DNA of 64,000 bases from Rhabditoides inermis (GCA_963966185.1 CAWZYM010000372.1:1-64000), one strand, 5' to 3'. Shown: positions 21,795 through 33,397, numbered from the stretch's first letter. Made by a program: numbers and translations. Notes: generated by a model from the sequence alone, not told the origin.

Positions 21795-22688
21795 TATGTA
21801 CGGACCGGGTGAATCCGTCGACGCTCGTCCCTGACTGCCCGCTTCACAGGGCGCTCTGCTCGAACCTCGCCTACTACGAGCTCATGCGCGAGCAGTGTCC
21901 GCTCACATGCGACTTCTGTGGCACCGCCGCTGTCGCGTCCGCGTCCAGTGAGTAAACTAGGCTACTTCCTAACGAGTTCTGTGATTTTTTCTCAAAAAAT
22001 TCAATGCAATACAAATTTCGACAACGTACAACGTACCCGCGCGACACACAATGACACCACAATACCAGTTACTTAAAGGGAGTGTACACTCTGAATTTCG
22101 AAGTTGAGTTAGCACCGAGATGTGAAAATATGTTGAAAATGATGTACTTTTGTCAATGCAACTATGTGTCGGAGATACCTATAAGTCGGTAAAAATTCTG
22201 TTGAACATTGAAAATTGGCACCAATTGGCACCAATTCCTGCATTTTGATTTTGCGCTTAATTTTCACCAACTTGCAGACACTTGCAGCAAATAGTTGTAT
22301 TGACAAAACTGAGTCGTTTCCAACATATTTTCACATCCCGGTGCTAACTCAACTTCGAAATTCAGAGTGTACACTCCCTTTAAGGTGTGGTCATTCTCTT
22401 CGAAACAGCCCCTTCAAAACGCTTTCGAAACACGTTCTTTGGTCGTGTTTCGAAGGCGTTTCGAAGTCAGTATTGAAGGGAGTTTCGAAGAGACTAACAG
22501 CTACTTTACAATTACAGAACGCGCGCGTGCTCGGATCTGCTGAACCCGTCGACTGGCGTGTCCGACTGTCCTTTCGCACCTCATTCTGCACGAATCCCGC
22601 AGACGACGACCTGATGCGAGTGCAGTGCCCGAAGACGTGTGGATTTTATGGACAACAGGGAATCAATATAGGCGAGCAGCTGTTCTGA
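21795..22688 (+). CDS. Two-module ShKT-domain protein (partial model)
   Basis: Two exons, 21795-21947 and 22518-22688 (TGA), each encode one ShKT (SXC) six-cysteine module: a Cys, then an NPST phrase, DCP, a Cys, then CPLTCDFC or CPKTCGFY. The family is secreted or on extracellular enzymes and is very common in nematodes. In module 2 the final cysteine is replaced by Tyr, which would leave one disulphide partner free. The phase of the first exon (out 1) does not match the second (in 2), so a small exon or another donor is missing. A signal-peptide exon upstream was not found. The intron holds two MITEs. Function is not readable; the domain name does not imply a toxin. Confidence 0.65.
22077..22379. 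mobile_element. TTAA-target MITE (GTGTACACTC family), copy 1
   Basis: Inverted termini AGGGAGTGTACACTCTGAAT, flanked on both sides by TTAA (22073-22076 and 22380-22383). About 300 bp with no ORF. A close copy in opposite internal orientation interrupts LINE 3 at 47942-48239. TTAA targets are typical of piggyBac-type transposases. Confidence 0.7.
22384..22500. mobile_element. Short TTCGAAG inverted-repeat MITE, copy 2
   Basis: Begins GGTGTGGTCATTCTCTTCGA and ends GTTTCGAAGAGACTAAC, immediately beside the TTAA-target MITE. The interior has an inner inverted repeat around GTTTCGAA. Confidence 0.5.
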
Positions 22689-22882
22689 TAATAATCATTC
22701 GGTGTTTGTAAGGAGACAAATTTTCTTGAGAATCTGCTTCTGTGTAGTGCCGTTCTATCACCGCCACGTCCACACCCACAGCGGCCACCGAGTCAGCCAT
22801 TTCAATAACGACTTATGTGTCCTTACCTCCATTGTTATCGGCCGCGCGCGCTACACACGCATCAAGAAAGTCCGCCGCTCCC

Positions 22883-22920
<38 letters not shown>

Positions 22921-22950
22921 GAATGCGGAGAGAGAGAGAGAGAGAGAAAA
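22883..22950. repeat. (CT)n then (GA)n microsatellite
   Basis: A CT run (22883-22914) is followed by an AG run (22928-22947); together they form an imperfect inverted repeat. Confidence 0.8.
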
Positions 22951-23503
22951 CTTCTTCTGATTCAGTGCAACCGCTTGACACGAGTGAATCAGTCAGACTA
23001 AGTGACTAGGGCGACGAGAGACCTTTCTGGAAACTGTTTGTGTGAGTAGTAGACCAGTAGGTAGACCAGTGAGAGTAGATCAGTCTGGGCAGATCAGAGA
23101 ACTTTCGCAGAAGGGGGGAGCTTTTAGAGATGCTATTGAATTGTACTAGTCAAGTATATAGTTTACTTTGTTTTTTTCAAATATAGCTTACAAACTGTTC
23201 AAGCTGGGTTTTCATTTTCATTCCGTATTCGGATTTCAGCATTGTGTTCGATAAAATCGATATCGTGATTGTAGACGCACACAAACGTGCTAAGCTATTC
23301 GAAAGTGGAATCGAGATAGGATTGCGTGCCGACAACAAATCTGTCCAGCACTACGCAATAACAAACACACGCTACGACAGCAGGTCGTCACGGCCCGGAT
23401 AGATGCACAGCGCGCACCACTGACACGGCTTTGCAAGTGAATGGGCGCATAGCGATTTTAGTGAAGAAATTATCGCGCTCTAGCGCTTGCTGGTAATTCG
23501 CAG

Positions 23504-23623
23504 TGGAGCTGGCGCGTCGCGTGCTTGCGGTGCGGCCTGTGCGCGCGCCACTGTCCACTGTGCAACTATCCGAACCGTGGTCGTCGAGCCGACGAGCTGA
23601 GGCTGCTGCGGCACAGGCGTTAA
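23504..23623 (+). CDS. Candidate terminal exon, Cys-rich
   Basis: After the acceptor ATTCGCAG an open frame runs 39 codons to TAA. It contains CLRCGLCARHCPLC, five cysteines in 14 residues, followed by an Arg-rich tail. Spacing resembles a zinc-binding knuckle or a small secreted module. Upstream exons were not found, so the gene and function are unknown. Confidence 0.3.
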   Translation, partial: WSWRVACLRCGLCARHCPLCNYPNRGRRADELRLLRHRR

Positions 23624-23688
23624 GAGCATTTCACGCACAGGTACACCGGTACAGTGATCGTACGGCGATCGTGCTCGTCTGATTGAAA

Positions 23689-24054
23689 ATGAATCCAACA
23701 TCTTCACTTGCTTCTCCAAAACATGAAATACAGTGCTGTTCGATGATGATTGGTCAAATAGGCCACGTTCCACGATGGGAATATTGTTTAGAGAAAAATG
23801 GGAGTTTTGCATTCGCTGATATGAAACAGCAACGGTATCTCATTATTGTCAGTTCGATCGTTTCACAGAACGACGAAAACCAAAACTACACCGGTCGAGT
23901 GGCTGCCAATGGGAGATTTGATGCGATAACCCAAGAGCTCCGGACCAACGAGGGTATTGAGAGAACATTCGTAGAGATACCACACTTCCCACTAACGTGT
24001 GATGTGCGCCGGGTTTGCATTGTTTTGCAGCGAATATACGGCGAGTCGAAGTGA
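23689..24054 (+). CDS. Hypothetical 121-codon ORF
   Basis: Open frame from ATG (23689, or 23683 for two more residues) to TGA at 24052-24054. The composition is protein-like, not low-complexity. No known domain recognised. A decayed copy of its last third lies at 25733-25860, so it may belong to a repeat family rather than a host gene. No introns were inferred. Confidence 0.35.
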   Translation: MNPTSSLASPKHEIQCCSMMIGQIGHVPRWEYCLEKNGSFAFADMKQQRYLIIVSSIVSQNDENQNYTGRVAANGRFDAITQELRTNEGIERTFVEIPHFPLTCDVRRVCIVLQRIYGESK

Positions 24055-24624
24055 AGAGAGATGCGTGAAGCGTAAAGTCTCGTTACATGACAGTTTATCT
24101 ACGTGTTCGGAGCGTGGCGCAGTTTTCAGTAGTACGAAAACGGACTATGTGAAGAAGAAAAAAGAAAGAAAAAAGGAAATAACTCCCAACTCCGACACCT
24201 GCAGTCGATCCTGGCGCCGGTCAAGCAGGCATTTTAGAATCAATAAAAACGACAATATGTTACGTCACCGAAAATTACCATTCGGGTTGGTTGTAATTTT
24301 TGGTGAAACTTATCCAACGCACATCAACTTCTCCAATACTTACTAGTATACTTTCGACGAAAAAGGTGTACATGGGCAACGTCGACGACTTCTTTATGAA
24401 GTCGTTCACCTTTCTCGTTCTTTCTTTGTAAAGTTTTGAGACAACGTGGGCTGCTACTTTTCGTTATGTGGGTCTGATTTTGTATTATGAAGTGAGCTCG
24501 AGCGGAAGACCTCATACACTTTTTTTTTGAATGTTCCATTACGGACCGAGCGACAGACAGAAAACCTACTAGAGTTATTTATTTACTTTAGATTTATGTT
24601 CCGCTCTGGTTTCCTGGAGACAAA

Positions 24625-25526
24625 ATGGCTGTGGGCGTCATTTCCGCATCGGATACTCCCACCAGAGTAGTGTTCGTTCTAGCAGTCATGCTCCTCCTTA
24701 CTCTTCTCACTCTCACCTTCCTCGTTCACTCTTCGACACAGGTAAACACATGAGTCGATGTCGATGAGACTACACAGCTACAAGTTTAGATCACTCGATA
24801 GCGTTGAGGTGTGGAGAAAAGTAACTCGAGGAGTAGTAGTTTTGAATGGTTTGCGGCTTTTCCAATGTAGTTGCAAGACGTTTTGTAAGACATTTCGGTG
24901 TAACTTTAAAGGAACCGCTGTGATTCTAGCTTTGTTGTCGCCGCTTCATCTCTGCATTTTCCGTCACACACCTAGCGCCCGAGCGAAAGTACTTTGATCA
25001 ATCTCGTTTGTAGCTCGAAACGATGTGTGTTCTTCTTTGCGTGCTATTCTTACCACCGGCATTCGCAAAAATATCGCTATATATTTGTAGATGTCGCACG
25101 CGTTCCGACGACTCTCGTCGGAAGAATGCCAGCCGTTCTACGGACATTTCACGGCCATGATTCGAGACCATCGCTATGAACAAAGCACATTCATCGCCCC
25201 GCAAATGGTGACTGATTGCGCCAGACGATCGTTAGGTGAACGCTCCATTCCAATCAATTGCTCACCTAACCCTTGCAGACACTTGGCGCGAATCTACAAA
25301 AAAAGATGTAGAGTTCAAAGGATTCGTCTTGAAGCATATGGCAGATCGCAATACAACGAATTGCTGTCCGCTAGGATACACGACGGATTTTTTCAGACCA
25401 GGTATCGGTTACCTGACCTTGCCAAGGCCGGGAGAGGAAGACACGTATCAAATATTCATCCATGATGGTGAGGAGTGCAAGTGCCGCTCGGCTATCTACG
25501 AACACACCACACTGCCACAACAATAG
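24625..25526 (+). CDS. Small single-pass membrane protein
   Basis: Three exons: 24625-24741, 25091-25235, 25279-25526 (TAG); phases 0 and 1 agree and give 169 aa. Residues 14-34 form one hydrophobic segment (VVFVLAVMLLLTLLTLTFLV) after a short N-terminus: a signal anchor, suggesting a type II protein or secreted form. The rest is hydrophilic, with CC and CKC cysteines and CCPLGYTTDFF near the middle of the last exon. No family is recognised. An acceptor-like ACTTTAG lies 34 bases before the ATG. An out-of-frame ATG at 24596 precedes the chosen start. Confidence 0.55.
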
Positions 25527-25732
25527 ACAAGTGAACTGAATGATCAATTTATGACAACGTATAATAAGTGAACAGCTCACGCTTTCCTCTCATTTTGTAT
25601 GTACCGCTCTGTTTGTAAGTGGCTTCCTGCATAATGAATAAATACCGTATCTCCGTATCATATTAAACACGTTAAGAATTTGAAATCACAAAAGGTACAG
25701 TGGTAAAGAAGGTGTAATGGGGTAGGGAAATA

Positions 25733-25860
25733 TTACGATAATCCAAGAGCTCCGAACCAAGTCGTACGAAAGCAATCGTGAACATACCCCAGTTCCCGCT
25801 AACGTGTGATTCACGCCGGGTTTGCACTGTTTCACAGCGAATGGGTGGCGGGCGCACTGA
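25733..25860 (+). pseudogene. Decayed partial copy of the 23689 ORF
   Basis: ATAATCCAAGAGCTCCGAAC through CACAGCGAATG repeats 23928-24042 with many substitutions and without an open frame. Confidence 0.55.
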
Positions 25861-26037
25861 AGAGATGGGTGCGGCCGGTTGATAGGAGCGCAACTCGATT
25901 GAAACAAGCCTTCGATCACGCCTTCTAGTTGGCAGTAGTTGAACACACTTTTCGAAATGCTTTCGAAACACAATGTGTGCTTCTCTCGACAGACGTTTTT
26001 TTTTTAATTTCTCTCTGCTGAACTAATCACAATATGT

Positions 26038-26771
26038 AATTATCTTTCAAAAGTACTTCCAAGTAAAAGTAGTTGGTTTGTACTGTTGTCTCAGTTGAGC
26101 AAAAGGACTGACATGTTTTCAATGGAGACATGTGCCAACAGGCTCTCTCTCTCATACCAGTGCAAAGCGGCCAGATTATAATGAACGCGTTTACGATGTT
26201 ATGCAGTTATTATCTGAAAGCACAACTTCTGTTGTAACATAACACGTCGAATAATGCTGAGAGCCTGTTTGCACATGTCTCCATTGAAAACATGTCAGTC
26301 CTTTTGCTCAACTGAGACAACAGTACAAACCAACTACTTTTACTTGGAAGTACTTTTGAAAGATAATATCTGTCCTTTTCTTGAGTTTTGTTTCACAAAA
26401 TTACATTTTCATACACGTTCGCGATTCGCTGCGAGGATACCGACGCGCACCCGCTATTCGCCTATCTCTCTCTCTCTCACTCACACACAGAGGGGGCGGG
26501 GCGAAAGCAATTGTCCGACGCCCGCCCGCCCGCCCGACACCAATCTCAATCCGCACTCGAATGCGGACTCTCCGTATCTCGCTTCAAATTCAATCAAACT
26601 CAATACAACTTTCTATAACTCTATCGAATAGAGATGTGAATGCAATGTAACAATGGAAATCACTTCAAAATGAGGAAAAGTGCTTCATCCGGGAAAAGTC
26701 GTTTTTGAGCATTCTAGCGCGCGGGGACATCCAGTACAAACGAGAGGGCGCTGGCGCGCCCTCTCTAATTT
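26038..26771 (+). mobile_element. Foldback composite repeat R1, copy 1
   Basis: A foldback of about 330 bp (arms of about 107 bp; left 26038-26146, right about 26260-26366) is followed by a 400-bp tail ending in the hairpin GAGAGGGCGC/GCGCCCTCTC. A second copy, over 90% identical by eye, is at 54802-55520. The final 130 bp of the tail also appear as part of the satellite blocks at 56248 and 58690. No ORF of its own. Confidence 0.7.
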
Positions 26772-27134
26772 TGTAGATAGGACCATGCAAGGGACTTCTT
26801 TATCTTGAATTTACGCAAGCCCCTATACTACTTAATAATGGGGAATGTGTTTTATTTGTAAATGGTTGGGTATGATAGCGAAAACAAACTAAATATAAGG
26901 TATTCCTTACTTGTAACGGCAACTAGAACCAAATTCGAATATGGAATTTTGAGCGTTTATCGGGATATCACTTCTTCATCTCATATCCAAATATGAGCTT
27001 TCTAGTTAAACTTCGAAAGAATTTTTTTTTTCCAATTTGCTGCTTTCTTATGAAAAATGGATATCGATGGTTATCGATGAATATCAATGATGGTAGTTTT
27101 CACTTTATCAAGTTACAAAATTTTTGTCTGTTAT

Positions 27135-27561
27135 TTGAAGGAACAGTGGCGCATTATTTTCGACTTTGGATCATAACTTGACCCATTGGAATGCAAAACA
27201 AACGAAAGAAAAGATTAAAAGCTGTTACCGCGTTACCACACCAATTACCACAGATCGTCCCGTTACCACACGAAAAAAGGCGTTCAAATGTGTGTTTTGG
27301 CGTGAAGCCACACTGTCGCGAGGCCGATCGATATTGTTATCGCTTTCGCAAAGAAGTAAGTTCTCGGGAAGGGCAGCGGTCTTTGCGCGTGAGCTGCGTG
27401 GCGCAGTGGAAAAGACTGTGGGCTATCACTCTCGCAGCCACGGGTTCGATTCCTGTTTGCAACTTTGCCTGAAACATACATGCACCTTGGCGCGTAGTGA
27501 TTTCGTGCGAATTTGAAAATTTCATTACCACACGGTTCTGATATACGTCTCTGTCCCTTCA
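27135..27561 (+). mobile_element. TTAA-ended MITE with tRNA-like A/B boxes, copy e
   Basis: Left end TTGAAGGAACAGTGGCGCAT and right end CTCTGTCCCTTCA. A box TGGCGCAGTGG (27399-27409) and B box GGTTCGATTCC (27443-27453) are near-consensus Pol III promoter boxes with a tRNA-like stretch between them. Confidence 0.7.
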
Positions 27562-27805
27562 GGTTGGAGAACTCTGCTTTACTTGCAAATAATGCAAATG
27601 GCCCTCATTTTCATCAAATCAAACCGGCAAATGCGTGAACTGAAGCGATAGCGCGGATACAAGCGATGAATTGGAATTTCGGAAAAATGCAGCGAGATGG
27701 CTGCCGTACCGTGAACCGGGGGACACCCCATAGCCTATAATCGGTCCAAAGAGATATGTGGTGTGTTGTGCCTTTCTTGAAAAATCATCAATCTCCTGAC
27801 TTTTT

Positions 27806-28096
27806 TGAAGACTCCCTCTCTCTCCCTCTATCTTCCTCTTTCCCTATCTCTCTCCCTCCCTCTCTCTCTCCCTCTCTCCTTCTCTCCACCTCTCTCCCTC
27901 TTTCTCGCTCTGTTCTTCTCTCTCTTTCTTTCTCTTTCTTCCCATCTCTTCTCTCTATCCTTCTCTCCATGTCTTTCTCTTTCTTTCTCTCCCCCTCTCT
28001 CTACCGCTCTACCCATCTTTCCTCTTCCATTCCCCTTCTTTCCACCTCTCTTCCTTTCTCATTCTCCCTCCTTATCTCTCTCCTTATGATCTCCCT
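27806..28096 (+). repeat. Pyrimidine tract, about 290 bp
   Basis: Nearly pure C/T with CTCTCC and TTTCTC phrases. A purine-rich tract of opposite polarity lies at 29147-29472. All overlapping ORFs are low-complexity. Confidence 0.85.
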
Positions 28097-28699
28097 CCCT
28101 CGGAAAAAGATCATTTCCATAATTGACCGATTGTCTGGTTTGTGTCTTTTCTTGTAATTTGCAGACCGCGAAAACTGAGGACCCACTGAATGTCAATGCA
28201 GGCTGTCGGTAGTGGAGGGGAAGGGAAGAGGAAGGAGCCACCCATCTATTCGCACCACACACTTCCCACCCAGGCTCCACCCCCTCTGTCGACTGTCGTG
28301 CAGCCTGGGCGTGTCCTTTCAGGGTTTACAGGGGCCTCGCTTCCTTGTCCGCTCATCGGCCCATTGCCCACGGCACACAGTGCGAGAGAGCACGCGAGGA
28401 GAAGAGAGCGCAGAGTGGCGGGAACTAAGTAGGAAAAATGCGTTAAGAGCGGTCTGCTGATCTTTTCTGATCATAAGTAGGCCTCTGTACCTTTGACATC
28501 ACGTGATGATAGTTGGATAGCATTTGGAATTGCTCTGCGGCCGCATATGAGTTTGTTAGACTCGAAAACATTTCGAATCAGAAAAACCCGCAAGCATGGC
28601 GATTGGCTAGAGGCTTCCCACCAGTAGTGTCTTACGTGATTATTTGGACATTTCGTTTTCGGAACTTTGGAAAAAAAAATGACAAGAGGCAAGAGCAAC

Positions 28700-28775
28700 G
28701 GGGGTGGCTAGCGCAGTGGATGTGCGCGCAGCTATCACGCGGAAGGTCCCGGGTTCAATTCTCTCGGCGGCTAAT
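28700..28775 (+). mobile_element. tRNA-like (SINE-type) promoter region
   Basis: A box TAGCGCAGTGG (28709-28719) and B box GGTTCAATTCT (28752-28762) with a GCGC/GCGC-type stem between. The candidate anticodon loop is nine bases and the acceptor stem is poor, so a tRNA-derived repeat is more likely than a working tRNA gene. Confidence 0.5.
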
Positions 28776-29148
28776 GATGTACCGCTAGTCACGGTGGAGT
28801 GACGACCACCCTCACAACTTTCGTGAGCCTATAGTCAGAAGTCTGTGACGTCATCTGATCCAAATTCATTGCATTCATCGATGGACCCCTTGTAAGCAGC
28901 TAGCGATTTGTACTCGAGAGCCTTAGGTCAGTGTCTCCAATCGTACTAAATAATTGATGCATAACACAATCAATAGATAGACTATATGTGTTTTGCAGAA
29001 TCGACTATGCACCATACAACACACAACTACAAAAAACGTTTAGTTTCAGACGGAGAGGAAGTGCTTGTGCCCACGTAGCTGTGGTCGTATCGGCAGCCGG
29101 TGCGCGAGCGAGCCATCCCCACCCTCGGACAGACAGGAAGAGAGGAAG

Positions 29149-29192
<44 letters not shown>

Positions 29193-31320
29193 AGAGATAA
29201 ATGGAGGAGGGATAGAGAGAGAGAAAGAGGAAGGGGGAGAAAAAGAGAGAGAGAAAGAGAGAAGGGGAAGAGGGAGAAGAGGGATGAACTGATGGAGAGA
29301 AAAGGAAAAAGAGGGGAGGAGAGAGATAGTGAGAAAGAGAGGGAAGGAGCGGTAAAGAGAGGGAAGGAGAGAGAAAAAGAGAGAAGGAGAGAGAAAGAGA
29401 AAGACAGGGAGAGAGGGAGGGCGAGAGAGAAAGTGAGGAGAGATAGAGAGAAAAAGAGAAAGAGTTCAACAAGTCTACTTAAGGAGAAGAAGGCGGCGGC
29501 GGGGCAGAAGGGACGGAGAAGATGCTCACCCAATCCCACCTCATCCTTTAATTCGGATCACGTTTGCTCACCTTTCTCTTTCCTATTGTTTCGGTCACTC
29601 GCCAAGTTCTTTTTCATCCCTCGTCCTCCTATGATCCTTGTCCTTGATGATTTGTGAAGATTTTGGATAGATAAAAACGTTTGGTATCGCGAATATTTGC
29701 TGTGAACTGGGATGAGTGATAGATAGAGTACTTAGAGAGAGAAGGAGAGAGAGAGAATGAGACAGAAAGAGAGAGAGAAGGAGAGAAGAAGAGAGCGAGA
29801 AACGGAGAGACGGGGAGAGGTAGAGAGAGAAAGACAGAGAGAGACAGAGAGAGGCAGAAGCAGAGGCAGAGGCAGACTTGTAGAGCGAAAAAGAAGAGTA
29901 AGGCAAAGCGCATACAACAAAAATGTTGCAGTGAGTGGATAGTGAATACAACCAGAGCGAAATGCGAACAGCCGCCAGTCTACTCCGAATCTTTTGGAAG
30001 CATGGACTGACGGGGGCCAGGGCGCGTGTCTAGAACGTCTCGTGTTCTCTCTGAAGGCCATTTATTTGTCCTGATTTTTTGTCCTAAATACTATTTATTT
30101 GTCCTGTATGAGCTATCTATCGGCTACCAATACGTTGTTTTTTTTCTGTAAAAAAATTTGAAAACAGACTACAACCATCTGTTTTTTGTGCGTGGCATCG
30201 TTGCGGGACCGCAAAGAAAAGTTCGAAAATTGTTTAACAAAATTTTTGAAATGACAAGATCACATCATCATTAAAGTATGCCGACATCCAATCAATATAT
30301 TCAAAATTAGTGTTAATGATTATCCACGATTCACTATGTGTTTCTAACGCTGTTGAAGTATTCAATGACGTCATACGTCATGCTCTCAAAATCTGATGCT
30401 TTGTATTGAGCCGTATTGTTTTCTTCATCGTAACAATGTAGCAAAGACCTTGTGCCAACTGGTATGCCAACCGCTCTCGCTGCTTCTTCCGTGGTCGAAT
30501 GAGCGAGTGCAGACTAGACAGACGCGCATTGCCCATTCCCCTCTCCCCTCCCGTCATTTCCCCATTGCCCTCTCGTGTCGCGCGGCCATCTCCACGTTCG
30601 CGAATCCTCCAATTCCAAATATTCCCCGAGATTATTTATACCACGACTTCTAGGATCGTCCCGACTTCTGTCTAGTACATGTGTTCATCTATCAATCGAC
30701 CCCTGCTTGCCAGTTGCTGCTCTTGGAAAAGGTACCCGTCTTCCAACTGTCTGTTTTTGAAACTTTTCTTTAGCCGTGTCTCCATCTCTCCTATCTGGTC
30801 CCTCGCTCTCTTTCGACGAGGAATCGTTGCTGTTTCGCTGGTTCGGCTAGCGATCTTTTCTGTCTCCTTCTCTTTTTCGAGTGAGTGATGGTACTCCCTT
30901 ATTTTCGTACAGATTAAGATTGATACTATGTAAATTACTACTTTGCATTGTTTATTTCATTTGTTTTGGCGCGCTTTGTTGGTCGCATTGCAGTTGTCGT
31001 GCTCTGGTCGTCTCGAATGATCAGCACCGGCGACAAACTTCGAAGCTTTTTCGACCGGTGAGTGATACTGTACTTCCAATCAGGTACTGTACTTTAAAAA
31101 TCATGTACGGTATCGAAATCGGGAAAAAACGCCGGCACAGTGTGGTATTAACTGCGAGGGAGGAAGAAGTTGAGCGTTGAACGCAATTATCGTCCCGGTT
31201 GCTTGGTCACGATTGATTGACCAAAAGGTCTCAATGTCTGTACCGCATCACTAAAAAAACCGCCGTGATCGTTTGCGCTCACACTATCCATACGGTATTC
31301 AGTTCGCATCACACTATCAT
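28776..31320. other. Gene-poor stretch with purine tracts
   Basis: Holds purine tracts at 29147-29472 and 29734-29876. Two GTGAGT donors preceded by similar TTTTTCGA sequence (about 30878 and 31062) may be exon ends of an unread plus-strand gene. No complete exon could be supported. Confidence 0.4.
29147..29472 (+). repeat. Purine (GA)n tract, about 325 bp
   Basis: Almost pure A/G. Opposite in strand polarity to the pyrimidine tract at 27806-28096; the reverse-strand Ser/Leu-rich ORFs are artefacts. Confidence 0.85.
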
Positions 31321-31990
31321 TGGTCCACTCCCTCGTTGGGGAGTGAATAAAACCCGAACCCGAACCCGAACCCGAACCCCGAACCCTGGTGAATATAAAC
31401 CGAACCCGAACTCAAACCCGAACCCTAACTAAATCTTGATATAAGGGTAAAATAAAGATGTGAAACATGAATAAATGAATTGTTTTAGCTACCACGAGCC
31501 TTTTGAAACACCGCATATCAAAAACTACAACGTTTTGATTGTCGGAATAAACGGCAAACGTACACAAACGTAGTAATGCAACGTATAAATGTCATATGCT
31601 TGCCACACTTTTAATATAAATAATTTCCAATACATACACGATTGTTTTTAAGACATTTTTCAATCATTGAAAGCGATAAGAACGCGATTCGGCGCGATTC
31701 GCGTGGGTTCGGGTAGGGTTCGGGTGGGTTCGGGTGCGCTCGCCACACCCGAACCCTCACACCCTCACTGCAATCAGTTATTATCCACCTGTATGAGTCG
31801 AAACCGTGATGAAACATAGCCAACTACTGTTTCAGATCGCCTGCCACTACTCCGAATGAAAATAGTGTGTCGTAGAGCGCGATTCGCGTGGGTTCGGGTA
31901 GGGTTCGGGTTTGGGTTCGGGTTCGGGTTTTATTCACCAGGGTTCGGGGTTCGGGTTCGGGTTCGGGTTTTATTCACTCCCTCCCTGGTT
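31320..31990. repeat. Inverted arrays of degenerate TTCGGG/CCCGAA hexamer
   Basis: The left arm (31330-31425) runs GGGAGTGAATAAAACCCGAA with several CCCGAA units. The right arm (31880-31985) is its reverse complement, ending GGGTTTTATTCACTCCCTCC. A third GGGTTCGGG cluster lies at 31700-31760. Each arm shares the internal phrase CCCTGGTGAATA. It looks like a foldback element built on a telomere-like hexamer. Confidence 0.65.
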
Positions 31991-32640
31991 GTCCACTTAT
32001 CACATGATGCTATCGGCGGGTATACCCCGGCTGACCAATAGAACAGCTATTCTCGAAAGATGAGTCTTGGCAATGGTGGAATGCTGCGGGCACAACAAGC
32101 GAATATGGCTCGTGTGAACGTATCTCGTTAAGGTGGGTCGCCGCTGCTCCTTTTCTCTTCCCCCTAAGTGGTCTTCTTCGGATACGAGAGCAGACGGCTG
32201 AAGAGCGCTGACGGTGAGTGCGGGCAAGGGTTCACGATGCGCTTGTCGATCAATCAATTCTCGTTTTCCGGATATGGGTGTACTGTTACTGTACTTTGAA
32301 CATGATTACTGTATCATTTTCGGAATCTATGCGATGAACGCATTATACTTGTTGCGCACCACGGATCGCACCTATTGTAAGCGTGTCTCGCTACTCGAGC
32401 TGGACAAGCAGGAATTTGTGAAACATCTTTTCAACGTTATTTAATATTCTATATTGTCGTTCCAGCCCGCAAGTCGCGATGCGGTCTTCCCTCTTTCTGT
32501 CCTCCCTGTTGACCGTCACTCCGTGGCTGCTCCCCCTCCAGTCTCTCTTCCCCTGCCGCCGCCGCCGTTCAACAACATAAAGGGAGGCCATCGTCCAGAT
32601 GAAGGTAACACATTTTTGCGCATTTTAAAATAGAAACTCA

Positions 32641-32735
32641 CGACTACCGTAGTGCATATTTTTAACTACCGTAGTTCGATGACTTTTTTAACTACCGTAG
32701 TACTTATTTTTCTACCGTAATGTTTAATAAAAAGT
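32641..32735. repeat. ACTACCGTAGT tandem repeat
   Basis: About four copies of TTTTTAACTACCGTAGT-like units of varying length, an AT-rich short tandem repeat in a probable intron. Confidence 0.6.
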
Positions 32736-32851
32736 GTCGCTTAAGCAATTTGCCACATTTTTACTTATTTATTACATGCGCAGTAACAGTATGAAGTTCA
32801 TGGGTTTGGCCGTTGGACAGTTGTATTGATTGATCGATTGACTCATTGCAG

Positions 32852-33397
32852 TCCAATCTCCCTCCTCTCTACACACCTCGTCATCAACACTCACTGCCCG
32901 CGGACCAAGAAGGAGCAGTCGTGTGGAGAAGGAGAAAGAGAAGACGGAGCAGAAGCAGCAGACCAGTCGACCTGGCTCGACAAGTTCAGGTGAGTTGTGG
33001 GATACTGTAGGTGATATAGACTGTTTTGCGTGCGCTCATTGATTTATTGATCGATTGATTACTTCTGTCTATAACTATGATTATCTCTTGTCTGCAGTCA
33101 AATGCGCAGAGGCCCCAACTGTTTTCCTGAGTTTTTACTTTGCATGATTATCCAACAATTGTTCAGTTCAATCAATTACTGTTTCTAGTAATAGTCAACG
33201 TGTAGTAATTAACATGGGCATCATAGGAAACTGTAACCTGTACTGATTAGGTTATGCCATGTGTGCTTTTTCTTCCATTATACTTTGTTTTTCTTAGATA
33301 TTGATCGATTTGTTACAGGGAGCTGCGTATGGACAAAACGTGGCTGTCGCTGATCAACTCGTCTTTTATCTTCGGAGCGTGGCGGAAGATGGGTTAA
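32852..33397 (+). CDS. Last two exons of an unidentified gene
   Basis: Exons 32852-32989 and 33319-33397 (TAA) join in phase 2 to give a sensible C-terminus: STHLVINTHCPRTKKEQSC, an acidic stretch, then STWLDKFRELRMDKTWLSL and a short end. Other frames stop or are Arg-rich. The preceding exon was not identified; a possible exon at about 32466-32604 does not match in phase. No family recognised. Confidence 0.45.

Noticed and set aside
28700..28775. A functional tRNA gene
   Set aside because: The boxes are good, but the acceptor stem and anticodon loop do not fold properly. The same holds for the boxes in the MITE copies.
29005..29539. Ser/Leu-rich minus-strand ORFs over the purine tract
   Set aside because: Low-complexity translation of a GA repeat with no splice or domain support.
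31320..31990. A true telomere end
   Set aside because: The arrays are short, degenerate and inverted, with ordinary sequence on both sides.
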